Assembly (NCBI RefSeq): GCF_000566685.1
Contig: NZ_AZQN01000005.1
Location: forward strand, 220,157 to 284,156
Direction: 5' to 3'
Source of the DNA: Dyadobacter tibetensis Y620-1
Lineage (GTDB): Bacteria > Bacteroidota > Bacteroidia > Cytophagales > Spirosomataceae
DNA length: 64,000 bases
In this document: piece after piece, positions 17,565-27,281 of the stretch
Position numbering within the stretch: the first letter of the stretch is position 1
How the letters are laid out: each line of letters begins with the position of its first letter
The notes under the pieces: generated by a model
Databases searched by the model: none
What the model was told of the DNA's origin: nothing
Seen by the model: the letters and a program-made list of their open reading frames with translations, nothing else
Translations under genes and position numbers: made by a program

Positions 17565-19301
17565 TCAATACAATAGCACCCCATTGGTTATAAAATTTTT
17601 GTTCTGGTCCATCGTAATGGAGTAAAGAACTACTCTGAGTCTTTTTCCCTGGTGGTCACCTTCGAAGGTCATGGCTGCTTTAGGAATATTGTTTTGGATA
17701 TATCCATATTTCTCTCCGATAGCTCTAACCCTATTTCTCAAATCGCATAGCATCACCGGGGTGCCGTGTTTAGAGATAATCAGCTCACTGCCGCGAATTA
17801 CAAAGCTCCACTCTTCTTTCTCGGAGCTGTTTTTTTGAAAACTATCAAAGGACTTAAGATGTTCAAACCCCGCTACCTCCATCACTTCGTCGTAGTCGGT
17901 ACCGAAACTGATGGACTCGTTCTTAGAACCCTTATTACTGATTAGTCTGGATAAGTAGGTGTATTGGTCATTGCCGGAGGAAGAGTTATCGGGTGTAGGT
18001 AAGGGGTTTGGAAAAAAGATGGCTAGTGCCGTAGAGTCTCTTTCCTTGAAATAATTGACTATGGAAAATAATTGTTCATACTCTTCAGCCGAAAGGGACG
18101 ATTTGCTTACTATTTTCCCTTTATCGTTCAATAGATGACGGGATTGGGCAAGACTTCGGAAAGCGGCTAGCTGACTCTTCCGGGATACCTGAAATATATT
18201 CCAGGGCCCAAATACGAGGAAAAGGCAGAGAATAGAAAGGGAAATGGGAATCCAGATAATATCTTTTCTCTTGCTAAATAAAAAATAAAGGGTCTGCGCC
18301 CCTAACCAACATGCCATGGCTACTACGATATAGCGATTTTCGGTTATGCCATAGTCGTATATACGCCGGAGAATTCCAACAAATAATAAGATGAGTAAGG
18401 GTAGCAATGCCAGGTAAAACCTACGACTAAAGAGATGTACCCATTTCTCTTTGTGTTGATGACGCAGAGGGTACAGCAGCAAGAGGGCAAATATTCCGGC
18501 TACCGAGAATGCCAGAACGAGATAGGCTACCCCTCCTGAAGGTAAGCTCCAATTAATTAAAATTTTACCTGTGTACACGTATAAGATCAGCAAATACACG
18601 ACTTCCAAGGGAAGTAATACATATTGGGTGAAAATTTTAAGTCCTGTAGGATAAGAGGTATCGTTCTGAAGGTGAGCGAGATGGGCAGGTACCTTACTTA
18701 GAAAAAATAAACTGTGAAAGAATGAGAAAATTAGTATGGCCAAATCTGCTTCTATTTCAAATAAGTATTTTATTTCAAATAAAAATTCTACTGTTTTCAC
18801 AGCGATTAATAGGCCTATAAATAGGGTGACAGCGTAAAGTGTGGCATTCAAAAATTGCAAAAACAAAGCCTTGTTAAACTGCCAGAAGGCATTGGATTCA
18901 TGGTGCTTCAGGAAGGGTGCATAGGCTACCCATAAATGGGCCCCTACGAAAAGTACGGCGAAACGATAGTAATCGGTAACCGTGGGTGAAGGGCTGATTC
19001 CAAACAGAAAATAAAGCACCATCAGGATCAAAAGCAGTCCAAATCCTATTAGTTTCCATCGGCGGGGATGAGATCTTCTCTCAGCAGCAAACGAAATGCC
19101 AATCATAAGCGGACAGGCTAGCAGCCCAATCAGGAGAAGTTTTGTCAGAAGTTCCTTGTAAAGTGGTGTGTTTTTGGTATCCTCAATAAGTGAAATATGG
19201 ACAGCAGTTCGAAAAATAACCAGTATGAGAACCCAGATAAATCTTGAAAAGGTGCTAAAAATGCTAGCTAATGCTTCTTTTAGAGAAATGGATCGGAACA
19301 T
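17565..19301 (-). CDS. DUF4153-type multi-pass membrane protein
   Basis: About 578 residues with roughly a dozen hydrophobic segments over the first 390 residues, then a soluble C-terminal domain of about 190 residues. Layout and motifs (RSHPRRW loop, long helical bundle) fit the DUF4153 family, inner-membrane proteins of unknown function. I chose the ATG at 19301 (MFRSISLKEAL); an in-frame ATG at 19334 would add 11 residues but sits close to the divergent promoter region. Monocistronic, divergent from the gene at 19431. Confidence 0.8.
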   Translation of the reverse strand: MFRSISLKEALASIFSTFSRFIWVLILVIFRTAVHISLIEDTKNTPLYKELLTKLLLIGLLACPLMIGISFAAERRSHPRRWKLIGFGLLLILMVLYFLFGISPSPTVTDYYRFAVLFVGAHLWVAYAPFLKHHESNAFWQFNKALFLQFLNATLYAVTLFIGLLIAVKTVEFLFEIKYLFEIEADLAILIFSFFHSLFFLSKVPAHLAHLQNDTSYPTGLKIFTQYVLLPLEVVYLLILYVYTGKILINWSLPSGGVAYLVLAFSVAGIFALLLLYPLRHQHKEKWVHLFSRRFYLALLPLLILLFVGILRRIYDYGITENRYIVVAMACWLGAQTLYFLFSKRKDIIWIPISLSILCLFLVFGPWNIFQVSRKSQLAAFRSLAQSRHLLNDKGKIVSKSSLSAEEYEQLFSIVNYFKERDSTALAIFFPNPLPTPDNSSSGNDQYTYLSRLISNKGSKNESISFGTDYDEVMEVAGFEHLKSFDSFQKNSSEKEEWSFVIRGSELIISKHGTPVMLCDLRNRVRAIGEKYGYIQNNIPKAAMTFEGDHQGKRLRVVLYSITMDQNKNFITNGVLLY

Positions 19302-19387
19302 ATAGATTGCCGGGCTAGGGAGAAGATGGTACAAATAAGGTCAATTTTTTGATCATTTTATAACTTAATTTGCAACACAATACCCCT

Positions 19388-19395
19388 TAACTTTG
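19388..19395 (+). promoter_or_regulatory. Probable -7 box (TAACTTTG)
   Basis: Exact TAnnTTTG match 35 nt before the ATG at 19431. A TTTG at 19369-19372 could be the -33 element, but its spacing (15 nt) is shorter than usual. Confidence 0.5.
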
Positions 19396-19430
19396 CACGT
19401 TTTAATCCCCTAGTTACCCAAACTGATTGT

Positions 19431-20411
19431 ATGCGATTCGGAATCTCACTTATACCGGCACTTTTGATCCTGGCGGCCCTTCCCGTGGAGGCTCAGCACT
19501 TTTCCCTAAGCCGATTGTTTTACCCTAATGTTACTCTGAAGGCCGAACATGCAGTTCCTTCACCTATAGGCGACAATACGGAATATGGCCTCACAAAGAC
19601 CGGGTTTATGGGGATTATCCCTATTCAGAGTGAGGTACAATTAGGCTTAAGTCTCAAGAAAAAGCTAGATCTGCGTGCAGTACATACGGTCATGCTGGCT
19701 CAATATAATCAACTTCAACCCACCATAGGGGGAATCGATAATCCTGAAAACGGGTACAAAACACTTTCAGTAGGGATACTACGTATGCAGGCGAGTATAA
19801 AAGACAAACTCTGGGTCTATGGGGGTGGTTTGGGTATCACTGAAACCAATGAAACGCTTTTTACGCCTCAACCCTTCCTTTGGGGAGGGGGGGCTCGCAT
19901 GCATATCCTTGGTCTTAAAACCCAGATCATGTATGGATCCATTCTGGCCTATAATCAAAAAATAAAATTTGTACCCATTTTTGGTGTAAATAAAGGAATA
20001 GGCAAACACTGGAGAGTCTCTGCCTTATTGCCTTTTATGGTCAATGCCAATTATAAGGCTACCAAATGGTTTAACGTAGACATGCTGGCGGGGCTGAATG
20101 GTTACAGCGGTGGATTTCAGATTCAGACACCAGAAGAGAAACTTTTAAGGCGCGAAAATTATCGCCAGATCAAGCTGGGACTTTCGGCCAATGCCCACCT
20201 ATTTTCAGTACTTAATGTGTCTGTAGAAGCCGGATTATCTACCTTCCGGCAAGTGCGTACTTTTAATAGTGCCCGGGAAAACTTATCATCATTTACGCCG
20301 CAGTCCACTCCCTACATCGGGGCCAGCGTGCGCTATATTACTCATCGATCTAAATTTTCTTCAAAGTTTATCCGGAAAATGGGTTTAGGCCAAACTGGTA
20401 TTAATTGGTAA
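19431..20411 (+). CDS. Predicted outer-membrane beta-barrel protein
   Basis: 326 residues with a Sec signal peptide ending near residue 21 (LPVEAQ). The mature part alternates hydrophobic and polar residues in strand-length blocks with glycine- and aromatic-rich turns (VYGGGLGIT, PFLWGGGARM, NVDMLAGLNGYSGGF), typical of a small barrel, perhaps DUF6268-like. The last residue is Trp, compatible with a C-terminal aromatic barrel signal. Function unknown. A tandem repeat array lies just downstream. Confidence 0.65.
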   Translation: MRFGISLIPALLILAALPVEAQHFSLSRLFYPNVTLKAEHAVPSPIGDNTEYGLTKTGFMGIIPIQSEVQLGLSLKKKLDLRAVHTVMLAQYNQLQPTIGGIDNPENGYKTLSVGILRMQASIKDKLWVYGGGLGITETNETLFTPQPFLWGGGARMHILGLKTQIMYGSILAYNQKIKFVPIFGVNKGIGKHWRVSALLPFMVNANYKATKWFNVDMLAGLNGYSGGFQIQTPEEKLLRRENYRQIKLGLSANAHLFSVLNVSVEAGLSTFRQVRTFNSARENLSSFTPQSTPYIGASVRYITHRSKFSSKFIRKMGLGQTGINW

Positions 20412-20456
20412 GTGTCCAGCCTGTCTCCGGATGAGTGCGGCACCTATTTAAAACAT

Positions 20457-20670
20457 ACCCCTGGTCTGTTTTTCACACTTCGACAAGCTCAGTGTGACAC
20501 GCTCTGTCAGCCTGAGCCTGTCGAAGGCCCCCTGTCTGTTTCTTTAAACTTCGACAAGTTCCGTGTGACACGCTCTGTCAACCTGAGCCTGTCGAAGGCC
20601 CCTGGTCTGTTTCTTTACACTTCGACAAGTTCCGTGTGACACGCTCTGTCAGCCTGAGCCTGTCGAAGGC
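20457..20670. repeat. Three tandem 71-bp REP-like palindromic units
   Basis: Three 49-bp cores at 20478-20526, 20549-20597 and 20620-20668, exactly 71 bp apart. Each begins CTTCGACAAG and ends CTGTCGAAG and can fold into a long hairpin through CTTCGACA/TGTCGAAG, GTGTGACA and TGTCA pairs. Spacers of about 22 bp (CCCTGGTCTGTTTCTTTACA-like) are also repeated. A decayed fourth half (TGTCGAAG) may sit at about 20682. This resembles dispersed REP-type palindromes. The plus-strand frame across it (20412-20639) is a by-product, not a gene. Confidence 0.85.
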
Positions 20671-20716
20671 CCCGGAACTTATGTCGAAGACCTAGGAATT
20701 TTTGTTGAAGCGGGGA

Positions 20717-21718
20717 CTATTGGCTGGCTGTTACAGCATCAAGTTGTAGCTTTTCTGCCTCCGCGCGCAGCAGGTTCTTGTCAATAGGTACGACGCCAAT
20801 CATTTCGCAAACCAGTCCGCCCCCCAGATTAGAAATTGCTGCTATGGCTTTCGATGGTAAGCCTAGTGCAACACAACATGCGGCAATGCTAATGACCGTA
20901 TCGCCAGCTCCCGATACGTCGGTGATCTGACGGAGGTGTGCAGGCAAATGGTGCTGCTCATCCTGGAAGTCAATATATACCCCTCTTTCCGAAAGGGTAA
21001 TCAGAGCCCCCTCGGCATTTAAAGTTGATTTTAACCGTCGCACCGCCTCGGCGAGTTCAGTGGGATTGTCTACATTAAATTCGATTTTCAACCCTTCCCG
21101 CAATTCTTTCAGATTTGGTTTAAAAAGGGTGGTATGCTCATAGGAAAGGAAATTGCGCTTTTTCGGATCTACTACAGTGGGCACCCCATGTGCTCTGGCG
21201 AGTGACAGGATGCTGGAGATAGTATTGCTTGTCAATACCCCCTTGTCGTAATCTTCGAAAATAATAACCTGGCAAGAAGGAATCAATTCCGCAGCCTTAT
21301 CAATGAGCCTTTGTTGCTCTTCTAGTGAAATATCTCTTTCTGTTTCTGTATCGATGCGAACAATTTGTTGGGATCCGGCAATAATTCTTTCCTTAATAGT
21401 GGTAATTCTATCCTGACTTCGGATGAGGCCTTCACAATTCAACCCTTTTTCTTTCAAGTTGTTTTCCAAAAGGTCGCCAGGACTGTCTGTGCCTATTACG
21501 GAACATACGATGGCTTCTGCTCCCAGGGCCTGTACGTTGAGGAGTACATTGCCTGCCCCGCCCAGGCGGTATTCTCTCCGAGTTACCTGTACTACGGGAA
21601 CCGGTGCTTCCGGGGAAATGCGGTCGACTTTGCCCCATACATAAGAGTCGAGCATGACATCACCTATAACCAGTACTTTTAATTTGTCAAATGCTTTAAA
21701 TACCTTTTCGATATCCAT
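20717..21718 (-). CDS. rfaE1: D-glycero-beta-D-manno-heptose-7-phosphate kinase (RfaE1/HldE kinase type)
   Basis: 333-residue PfkB/ribokinase-family kinase. The N-terminus (VIGDVMLDSYVWGKVDRISPE) and GGAGN substrate loop match RfaE-type heptose kinases; the catalytic anion-hole motif is DVSGAGDTV near residue 265. It phosphorylates heptose-7-phosphate at C1 in the ADP-heptose pathway for the lipopolysaccharide core. Only the kinase half is present; the nucleotidyltransferase half (RfaE2) would be a separate gene elsewhere. It is 61 nt downstream of the GNAT gene and probably in one operon with it and ribBA. Confidence 0.85.
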   Translation of the reverse strand: MDIEKVFKAFDKLKVLVIGDVMLDSYVWGKVDRISPEAPVPVVQVTRREYRLGGAGNVLLNVQALGAEAIVCSVIGTDSPGDLLENNLKEKGLNCEGLIRSQDRITTIKERIIAGSQQIVRIDTETERDISLEEQQRLIDKAAELIPSCQVIIFEDYDKGVLTSNTISSILSLARAHGVPTVVDPKKRNFLSYEHTTLFKPNLKELREGLKIEFNVDNPTELAEAVRRLKSTLNAEGALITLSERGVYIDFQDEQHHLPAHLRQITDVSGAGDTVISIAACCVALGLPSKAIAAISNLGGGLVCEMIGVVPIDKNLLRAEAEKLQLDAVTASQ

Positions 21719-21779
21719 GAAAGTGCTTTTTATCGTAAACAGTGCGGTGGGTTCTTTTGATGATTCTACCGTCGGATTG

Positions 21780-22208
21780 TTATATTTTGTGTGTAAAATG
21801 TAGACTAGAAATCTGGAAGCGTTTGTTCAGATAGAGCCGGTGTGCATTGGCTCTTCCTGGATTAACACCTGAGTCCAGATGAACCTCTTTTATATTCTCT
21901 CTTCGTGCATAGTCCAGAATCCAGTCAATCAAGGCGCCAGCATGTCCCTTCCCCCTGGCTTCCGGGAGTGTGGTAAGGTCGTCGATATACAGATAGGGTC
22001 CTCTAAAAAGGTTGTAGCCCGTTTCGAAAACGGCAACGGAAACAGCTTCGCCATTTTCCTCGATGAAAATGATCTGCCGGCGATCGGCCAAAGTCTGGCG
22101 TACCGCATCCATATACATGTCATCTGAAAGCAACGGCCGCAGAGCCTGAATGGCTCTGCGGCATTTCAGGCTATCTGCATCCGTTTTAACTTGCTCAATA
22201 TTTTTCAT
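21780..22208 (-). CDS. GNAT-family N-acetyltransferase
   Basis: 142 residues with the GNAT core: strand-turn [25 protein letters not shown] containing the acetyl-CoA loop R-G-K-G-H-A, then [12 protein letters not shown] and a C-terminal YLNKRFQ segment where a catalytic Tyr often sits. Acceptor substrate unknown. Its ATG overlaps the ribBA stop by 4 nt, indicating translational coupling. Confidence 0.88.
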   Translation of the reverse strand: MKNIEQVKTDADSLKCRRAIQALRPLLSDDMYMDAVRQTLADRRQIIFIEENGEAVSVAVFETGYNLFRGPYLYIDDLTTLPEARGKGHAGALIDWILDYARRENIKEVHLDSGVNPGRANAHRLYLNKRFQISSLHFTHKI

Positions 22209-23455
22209 CCTTTCGTTGAGGGAAGGGTGAGGTTGGAAAGACTATGACCCAGTTTATCCCGTTTAGTCATCAGATAATTTTCATTATGAGGGTTCGAATC
22301 GATTTCAATGGCGACGGTATCAACGATTTCCAGGCCATATCCAATCAATCCGGCACGTTTTTTAGGATTGTTTGTGATAAGTTTTAGCTTGGAAACCTCA
22401 AGGTCCCGAAGGATCTGGGCGCCTACGCCATAGTCGCGCTCATCAACGGTAAAGCCCAGTTCCAGATTAGCTTCTACTGTATCACGTCCCATTTCCTGAA
22501 GCTTATATGCTTTCAGTTTATTGAGCAGACCGATTCCACGCCCTTCCTGATTCATATATACGATCACACCTTTTCCCGCCTTGTCGATCATATCCATGGC
22601 TGCGTGCAGCTGTGGACCGCAATCGCAGCGGCAGGAGCCAAAGATATCGCCTGTTACACATGAAGAATGGACCCGTACGAGCACTTCTTCATCTTTTTCC
22701 CATTGCCCCTTTACCAGGGCGAGGTGTAAGGCATTATTGTTAATCTGGCGATAGCAAATCAGCTCGAAATGCCCCCATTGAGTGGGCATGTCTACACCGA
22801 TTTCCCTTTTTATGAGCGACTCTTTCTTGAGGCGATACTCAATCAGATCCTTAATAGAAACGAGCTTCAACTCTAATTTGTCTGCTATCTGGCGAAGCTG
22901 AGGAAGTCTGGCCATAGTGCCATCTTCGTTGAGAATCTCTACCAAAACGCCTGCTGGAGCCATTCCCGCTAATCGAGGGAAGTCTATAGCGGCCTCTGTG
23001 TGGCCCGTACGTCGCAGAACACCTCCTGACTTTGCTTTTAAAGGAAAAATATGGCCAGGGCGCCCCAGGTCTTCCGGCTTAGTCTCTGGGTTTACCAGAG
23101 CCTGGATGGTATTGGAACGGTCACTGGCAGAGATACCCGTGGTGCAGCCATGCCCCAACAAGTCTACGGAAACGGTGAAAGCCGTTTCGTGAAGGGCAGT
23201 ATTATTGCCCACCATCATCTCAAGATTCAATTCTTTACAACGCTCTTCGGTAATGGGAACACAGATCAGCCCCCGTCCTTCACGCGCCATAAAATTAACA
23301 ATCTCGGGAGTAACGGCCTCTGCGGCGCAAATAAAGTCGCCTTCGTTCTCCCGGTCTTCATCATCCACAACAATGATAACCTCGCCATTTTTAATGGCTG
23401 TGATGGCCTCTTCAATGCTGTCTAACTTTATCGAATTACTGCTATTATTATCCAT
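22205..23455 (-). CDS. ribBA: Bifunctional DHBP synthase / GTP cyclohydrolase II
   Basis: 416 residues. The N-terminal half is 3,4-dihydroxy-2-butanone-4-phosphate synthase ([10 protein letters not shown] at 31-40, [18 protein letters not shown]). The C-terminal half is GTP cyclohydrolase II with the zinc cysteines in [17 protein letters not shown] and the [11 protein letters not shown] motif. Together they make both precursors of riboflavin. Length is normal for RibBA. It heads an apparent operon with the GNAT and heptose kinase genes. I looked for an FMN riboswitch in the short leader and saw none. Confidence 0.97.
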   Translation of the reverse strand: MDNNSSNSIKLDSIEEAITAIKNGEVIIVVDDEDRENEGDFICAAEAVTPEIVNFMAREGRGLICVPITEERCKELNLEMMVGNNTALHETAFTVSVDLLGHGCTTGISASDRSNTIQALVNPETKPEDLGRPGHIFPLKAKSGGVLRRTGHTEAAIDFPRLAGMAPAGVLVEILNEDGTMARLPQLRQIADKLELKLVSIKDLIEYRLKKESLIKREIGVDMPTQWGHFELICYRQINNNALHLALVKGQWEKDEEVLVRVHSSCVTGDIFGSCRCDCGPQLHAAMDMIDKAGKGVIVYMNQEGRGIGLLNKLKAYKLQEMGRDTVEANLELGFTVDERDYGVGAQILRDLEVSKLKLITNNPKKRAGLIGYGLEIVDTVAIEIDSNPHNENYLMTKRDKLGHSLSNLTLPSTKG

Positions 23456-23503
23456 TAGTTCGGTAGGTGAAAAATAGTTTCACTGAAACACTCGTTAAAG
23501 ATG

Positions 23504-23511
23504 CAAAGTTA
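23504..23511 (-). promoter_or_regulatory. Probable -7 box for ribBA
   Basis: Reads TAACTTTG on the minus strand, an exact TAnnTTTG match 48 nt upstream of the ribBA start. A plus-strand TAATTTTG at 23534-23541 may serve the divergent T9SS gene. No convincing -33 element for either. Confidence 0.45.
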
Positions 23512-23670
23512 AAGCCTTAATATTGAAAAGTTTTAATTTTGACATGGTAATGAAGCAACAAAGCAAAAACCGCTTCGGTTTCAATACAATGGTGATAAAG
23601 AAGATGGATTTCAGTCTTGCTAAATGGTCAAGACGAGGATGAAGGTATCTGTTGTTATGGAAAATGAAGA

Positions 23671-25611
23671 ATGAAAATAACCTTACAAATTAATTTAATA
23701 ATAGGGCTGTTGCTGGGGATGCCAGCTATGGTATGGAGCCAATATTGCCAGCAGACAGGTGGGTTTAGTGTCAGCACCGAGCAGGGCTGCGCTCCCCTGC
23801 AGGTAAGGGTTCAGAACGAAGTCGCCGATGCAGTCCATATTAAGTATGCGTACAATTTTGATAACACGAGTGCGGTACCACCTGCAGATGCCACGCTTAG
23901 CATAGATGAGACCTATACTTACCAAAATGGTGGACAATACACGATCGTTCAGGTGGGGAGTGCCATGGGTACCGGCTTTAATTATTGTAAAGATATTACC
24001 GTACATGAAACGGCCCCTCCCGAAGTTGATTTGGTAACCTGTCCTGACGGACGTGCTCGTATTACTGTCATAAAAAGTGCCGTCACTATGGCCTATGACG
24101 GGTTGGAAATAGATTGGGGGGACGGTAGCCCCAAAACCCGGTGGACGGCAGGCAAAACTCCTATAATTGAGCATCGCTATCAAGTAGCTCTTCCCAGCAT
24201 TACAGTCCGGGGCTGGTATGGAGATGGACGTTGCCAAGGGGCTATAAAGCCCTTGGTGTTCGATAAGAATAAGCCAGCGCCTTCTCTGGAATCCATACGC
24301 ATACACGCCGTAACTATGGAAAATGATGGCACTGTAAAGCTAAGATTTATGGGTATGGACGGTATTGAAACCTCCGTATGGATGGATCAGGGAAATGGCC
24401 TTTTCGCAGATACAGGTATTAAAAAAAGCGGGGGAGGGATGCAGAGCATATCCATTCCGAACCTAGATCCCAGTCGGACATATCGCTTTCGCCTGGCTTC
24501 CAAAGATATTTGCCTTAATTTAATTCAAAGCGCTATTGTCAGTACTATGGTATTGAAGGAGGGGACGCTCCTGGTGGACGAAAGCATATCCTTGTTCTGG
24601 AATAGTCTGCCTCAGTCCCAGAGGGTGCTCCAATTTAAACTGATACGGGATGGAAAAGAGATCTTCGCCTCTGCCGATAAAACGTCGTATGTGGATAATA
24701 CGGTCGTTTGTAAACAGGCATACCGTTATGAACTAGTTGCCGTTCTGCAAAATGGAGTCCAATCCAGCTTTCGCTATCTGGAAAGTGTGCCCACAGCTTC
24801 GGTTCCCGAAGAGATTGGCTCGGCTTTGGTGTCAGTTGCCAGTTCTGGAGAAGTCCATACCAGTGTGGCACTTTCAGGTGAGGGACTTACCCGTACTTAC
24901 GATCTTCAAATAGAACGGGCTATAGCCGGAACCTCTAACTATACGCGAGTATCTCCAGATCCTAACCAGAATCTTTCCTATGTTGAAAAGGGTCTGGATA
25001 CCGATAGCCAGCAATACTGTTATCGATTTATTTACAAAAATTCATGTAATTTATCCAGCCCTCCCAGCGCCCCTATATGCACGGTCTTATTGGGGTCAGA
25101 GACAGATGGACTGGTGTGGACGGACTGGCTTCCATTCTTGGAAAATCTAGAAGAATATCACCTGGAAATTATGGATGATTCCGGAAAATTACTTCAGACC
25201 ATACCAATGGGTAGTTCAAATACCCACCCAATTTCTTTAAGTGACCCATCGGTTGTAGATAATTATTATCGTGTCCGCATCAATGGCTCAGGGAGTATCG
25301 GGGCAAGCTTCTCGAATGTGGTAAGGTTCCAGAAGGACCCTATCATACAGATTCCCGATGTTTTTACCCCAAATGGAGACGGTCTGAATGAATCTTTCCA
25401 GGTGAAGGTCTATTTTGCTAAAACTTATCAACTGTTTATTTATGATCGATGGGGCTCCTTAGTGCACCAGGGAGAAGGAGATTTGGCTAATTGGGACGGA
25501 CGCAGCCAAGGGCAGTTACTCGATGAAGGATACTACAGTTATAAACTGGAAGTGCAACGGCACGATGGATCGGCATTTGTTAAAAAGGGCAGCATGCTAC
25601 TACTAAGATAA
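23671..25611 (+). CDS. Secreted protein with T9SS type B (gliding-associated) C-terminal domain
   Basis: 646 residues with a signal peptide ending near residue 23 (PAMVWSQ). A PKD-like domain lies at about 30-115, fibronectin-like repeats fill the middle, and the last about 90 residues are the CHU_C / type B sorting domain (IPDVFTPNGDGLNE, LFIYDRWGSLV, GYYSYKLEV). Secreted by the type IX system; type B tails usually go with a PorP-like partner, not seen next to it here. Function unknown. Confidence 0.9.
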   Translation: MKITLQINLIIGLLLGMPAMVWSQYCQQTGGFSVSTEQGCAPLQVRVQNEVADAVHIKYAYNFDNTSAVPPADATLSIDETYTYQNGGQYTIVQVGSAMGTGFNYCKDITVHETAPPEVDLVTCPDGRARITVIKSAVTMAYDGLEIDWGDGSPKTRWTAGKTPIIEHRYQVALPSITVRGWYGDGRCQGAIKPLVFDKNKPAPSLESIRIHAVTMENDGTVKLRFMGMDGIETSVWMDQGNGLFADTGIKKSGGGMQSISIPNLDPSRTYRFRLASKDICLNLIQSAIVSTMVLKEGTLLVDESISLFWNSLPQSQRVLQFKLIRDGKEIFASADKTSYVDNTVVCKQAYRYELVAVLQNGVQSSFRYLESVPTASVPEEIGSALVSVASSGEVHTSVALSGEGLTRTYDLQIERAIAGTSNYTRVSPDPNQNLSYVEKGLDTDSQQYCYRFIYKNSCNLSSPPSAPICTVLLGSETDGLVWTDWLPFLENLEEYHLEIMDDSGKLLQTIPMGSSNTHPISLSDPSVVDNYYRVRINGSGSIGASFSNVVRFQKDPIIQIPDVFTPNGDGLNESFQVKVYFAKTYQLFIYDRWGSLVHQGEGDLANWDGRSQGQLLDEGYYSYKLEVQRHDGSAFVKKGSMLLLR

Positions 25612-25894
25612 TACCGTGGTTTTGAAGCCGATTCAATCCCGTCCAAAATACTATGTTGTGGATAAGGAGAGGATTTGGGGAATGAATACCAATCTGATAT
25701 TGTTAAAAGCATGCAAAGAGCTATTTTAGCACATTATACTGTGCTCTATGTTATCAATAAGTTGAAAAAAGTGGTACTTTTATGCTGCAATATTTTCTGA
25801 AAATGGGGTACCGCAAGAGCCTGAGACGCAAGAAAGGGAGGGGTAGGAAATGGGCTTGTTATAATCAATTATAAAACAAAAAAAACGAGAAGCG

Positions 25895-26242
25895 ATGTTT
25901 GGAAACATGGGAGATATGATGGGCCTAATGGGCAAAATGAAAGATCTTCAGGAGAATATGAAGGTGGCACAGGAGCAGCTGACTGGCATTGTAGAGACCG
26001 CTGAGTCAGGAGGAGGCATGGTAAAAGCCACTGTAAATGGTCAAAAAACACTGGTTAGCCTGGAGATTGACCCAGAGCTGGTTAATCCTGATGACAAGGA
26101 AATGCTGCAAGATCTGGTCGTAGCCGCCGTTAACAAGGCACTGGAGAATATCGAACCCAAAATAAAAGATCATTTACAGAAGGCCACGGCCGGAGTGATG
26201 CCTAATATACCCGGTTTCGATTTGAGCAGTTTAATGAAATAA
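25895..26242 (+). CDS. YbaB/EbfC nucleoid-associated protein
   Basis: 115 residues with the YbaB layout: a Met/Gly-rich N-terminus, a helix (MKDLQENMKVAQEQL), the strand region VKATVNGQKTLVSLEIDPEL and the C-terminal helix LVVAAVNKALENI. Family members are dimeric DNA-binding proteins of the nucleoid, often encoded near recombination genes. Ten nt separate it from the glycosyltransferase gene, so they are likely co-transcribed. Confidence 0.93.
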   Translation: MFGNMGDMMGLMGKMKDLQENMKVAQEQLTGIVETAESGGGMVKATVNGQKTLVSLEIDPELVNPDDKEMLQDLVVAAVNKALENIEPKIKDHLQKATAGVMPNIPGFDLSSLMK

Positions 26243-26252
26243 TTGGTAGTTA

Positions 26253-27281
26253 ATGAGCTCAGGCACCGCAGTAGTAATACTGAATTATAATGGCAGGCAT
26301 TACCTGGAAAAGTTTCTTCCTACAATCGTAGCAAACTCTGTCGGTTATCCTATCTGGATAGCCGACAATGCGTCTACGGATGAGTCAATGATCTGGCTAC
26401 AATCCCATTATCCAGAGATACACACGATACAGATTGCCAATAATCTTGGTTACGCGGGAGGCTACAATTATGCCTTGAGCCGAATAGAAGCTAAATATTT
26501 TGTCTTGCTCAATTCCGATATTGAGGTTACCGCCAACTGGATAGAGCCGGTGATCGAATTTATGGAATCTGATGAGCAGATTGCCGCATGTCAGCCCAAG
26601 ATACGGGCTTATGACCTGCCTTCCCATTTCGAATATGCTGGAGCTGCTGGAGGGTATATGGACTATCTGGGCTATCCGTTTTGCCGGGGCAGAATTTTCG
26701 ATACACGGGAAGAGGACCTGGGGCAATATGATGACGAAGTAGATGTGTTTTGGGCTACGGGTGCTTGTCTATTCCTGAGGGCCGAGGCTTTCCGGCAGGC
26801 CAGAGGCTTCGACGAGCGTTTTTTCGCTCATATGGAGGAAATAGACCTCTGTTGGCGACTCCTGAATGCAGGGTATAGGGTGACTTATTCGGGACGGTCT
26901 ACCGTTTATCATGTAGGGGGCGGTACCCTCCATAAGTCCAACCCGAGGAAAACCTTCCTGAACTACCGCAACAATCTGATAATGCTTTTCAAGAATCTGC
27001 CCAAGGGACGGCGTTGGAAGACCATTCTTTATCGTTTGGTACTGGATGGAATTTCTAGTGTGCGGTTTATGGCCACCGGCGCCTGGCCCGATGTATTGGC
27101 CATCTTAAGGGCTCACTTCGCCTTTTACTCCATGGTTCCCGCGCTTATCAGAAATGAAAAGCGTACCCGATATAGGGCTCCACTCTATTATAAAAGCGTA
27201 GTATGGGAATATTTTATCAATAGCCATCACAAGTTTCCGGAGCTTCCCGGTATACATACGGCTAAAGTTCCCAAACCGTAG
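26253..27281 (+). CDS. Glycosyltransferase family 2 (rhamnosyltransferase-like)
   Basis: 342 residues: GT-A fold with VVILNYNGRHYL at the N-terminus, nucleotide-binding DNASTDES (about 36-43), NNLGYAGGYN, the metal-binding LLNSDIEV, and acceptor-site WATGACLFLR and FFAHMEEIDLCWRL. The C-terminus has a helical membrane-associating region (KTFLNYRNNLIMLFKNL). It probably adds a sugar to a cell-envelope glycan at the inner membrane; donor and acceptor unknown. Its 3' end overlaps the convergent PspC gene by 20 bp. Confidence 0.92.
   Translation: MSSGTAVVILNYNGRHYLEKFLPTIVANSVGYPIWIADNASTDESMIWLQSHYPEIHTIQIANNLGYAGGYNYALSRIEAKYFVLLNSDIEVTANWIEPVIEFMESDEQIAACQPKIRAYDLPSHFEYAGAAGGYMDYLGYPFCRGRIFDTREEDLGQYDDEVDVFWATGACLFLRAEAFRQARGFDERFFAHMEEIDLCWRLLNAGYRVTYSGRSTVYHVGGGTLHKSNPRKTFLNYRNNLIMLFKNLPKGRRWKTILYRLVLDGISSVRFMATGAWPDVLAILRAHFAFYSMVPALIRNEKRTRYRAPLYYKSVVWEYFINSHHKFPELPGIHTAKVPKP

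Noticed and set aside
20412..20639. 75-codon plus-strand frame directly after the barrel gene
   Set aside because: It runs through the 71-bp palindromic repeats and repeats its own residues; explained by the repeats.
20457..20670. CRISPR array
   Set aside because: Regular 71-bp spacing, but the spacers are repeated too and cores are long palindromes; no cas genes.
23456..23670. FMN riboswitch upstream of ribBA
   Set aside because: The leader is short (about 50 nt from the -7 box) and lacks the conserved RFN element blocks.
23695..24306. 203-codon minus-strand frame
   Set aside because: Lies opposite the T9SS type B protein, low-complexity shadow with no signal or motif.
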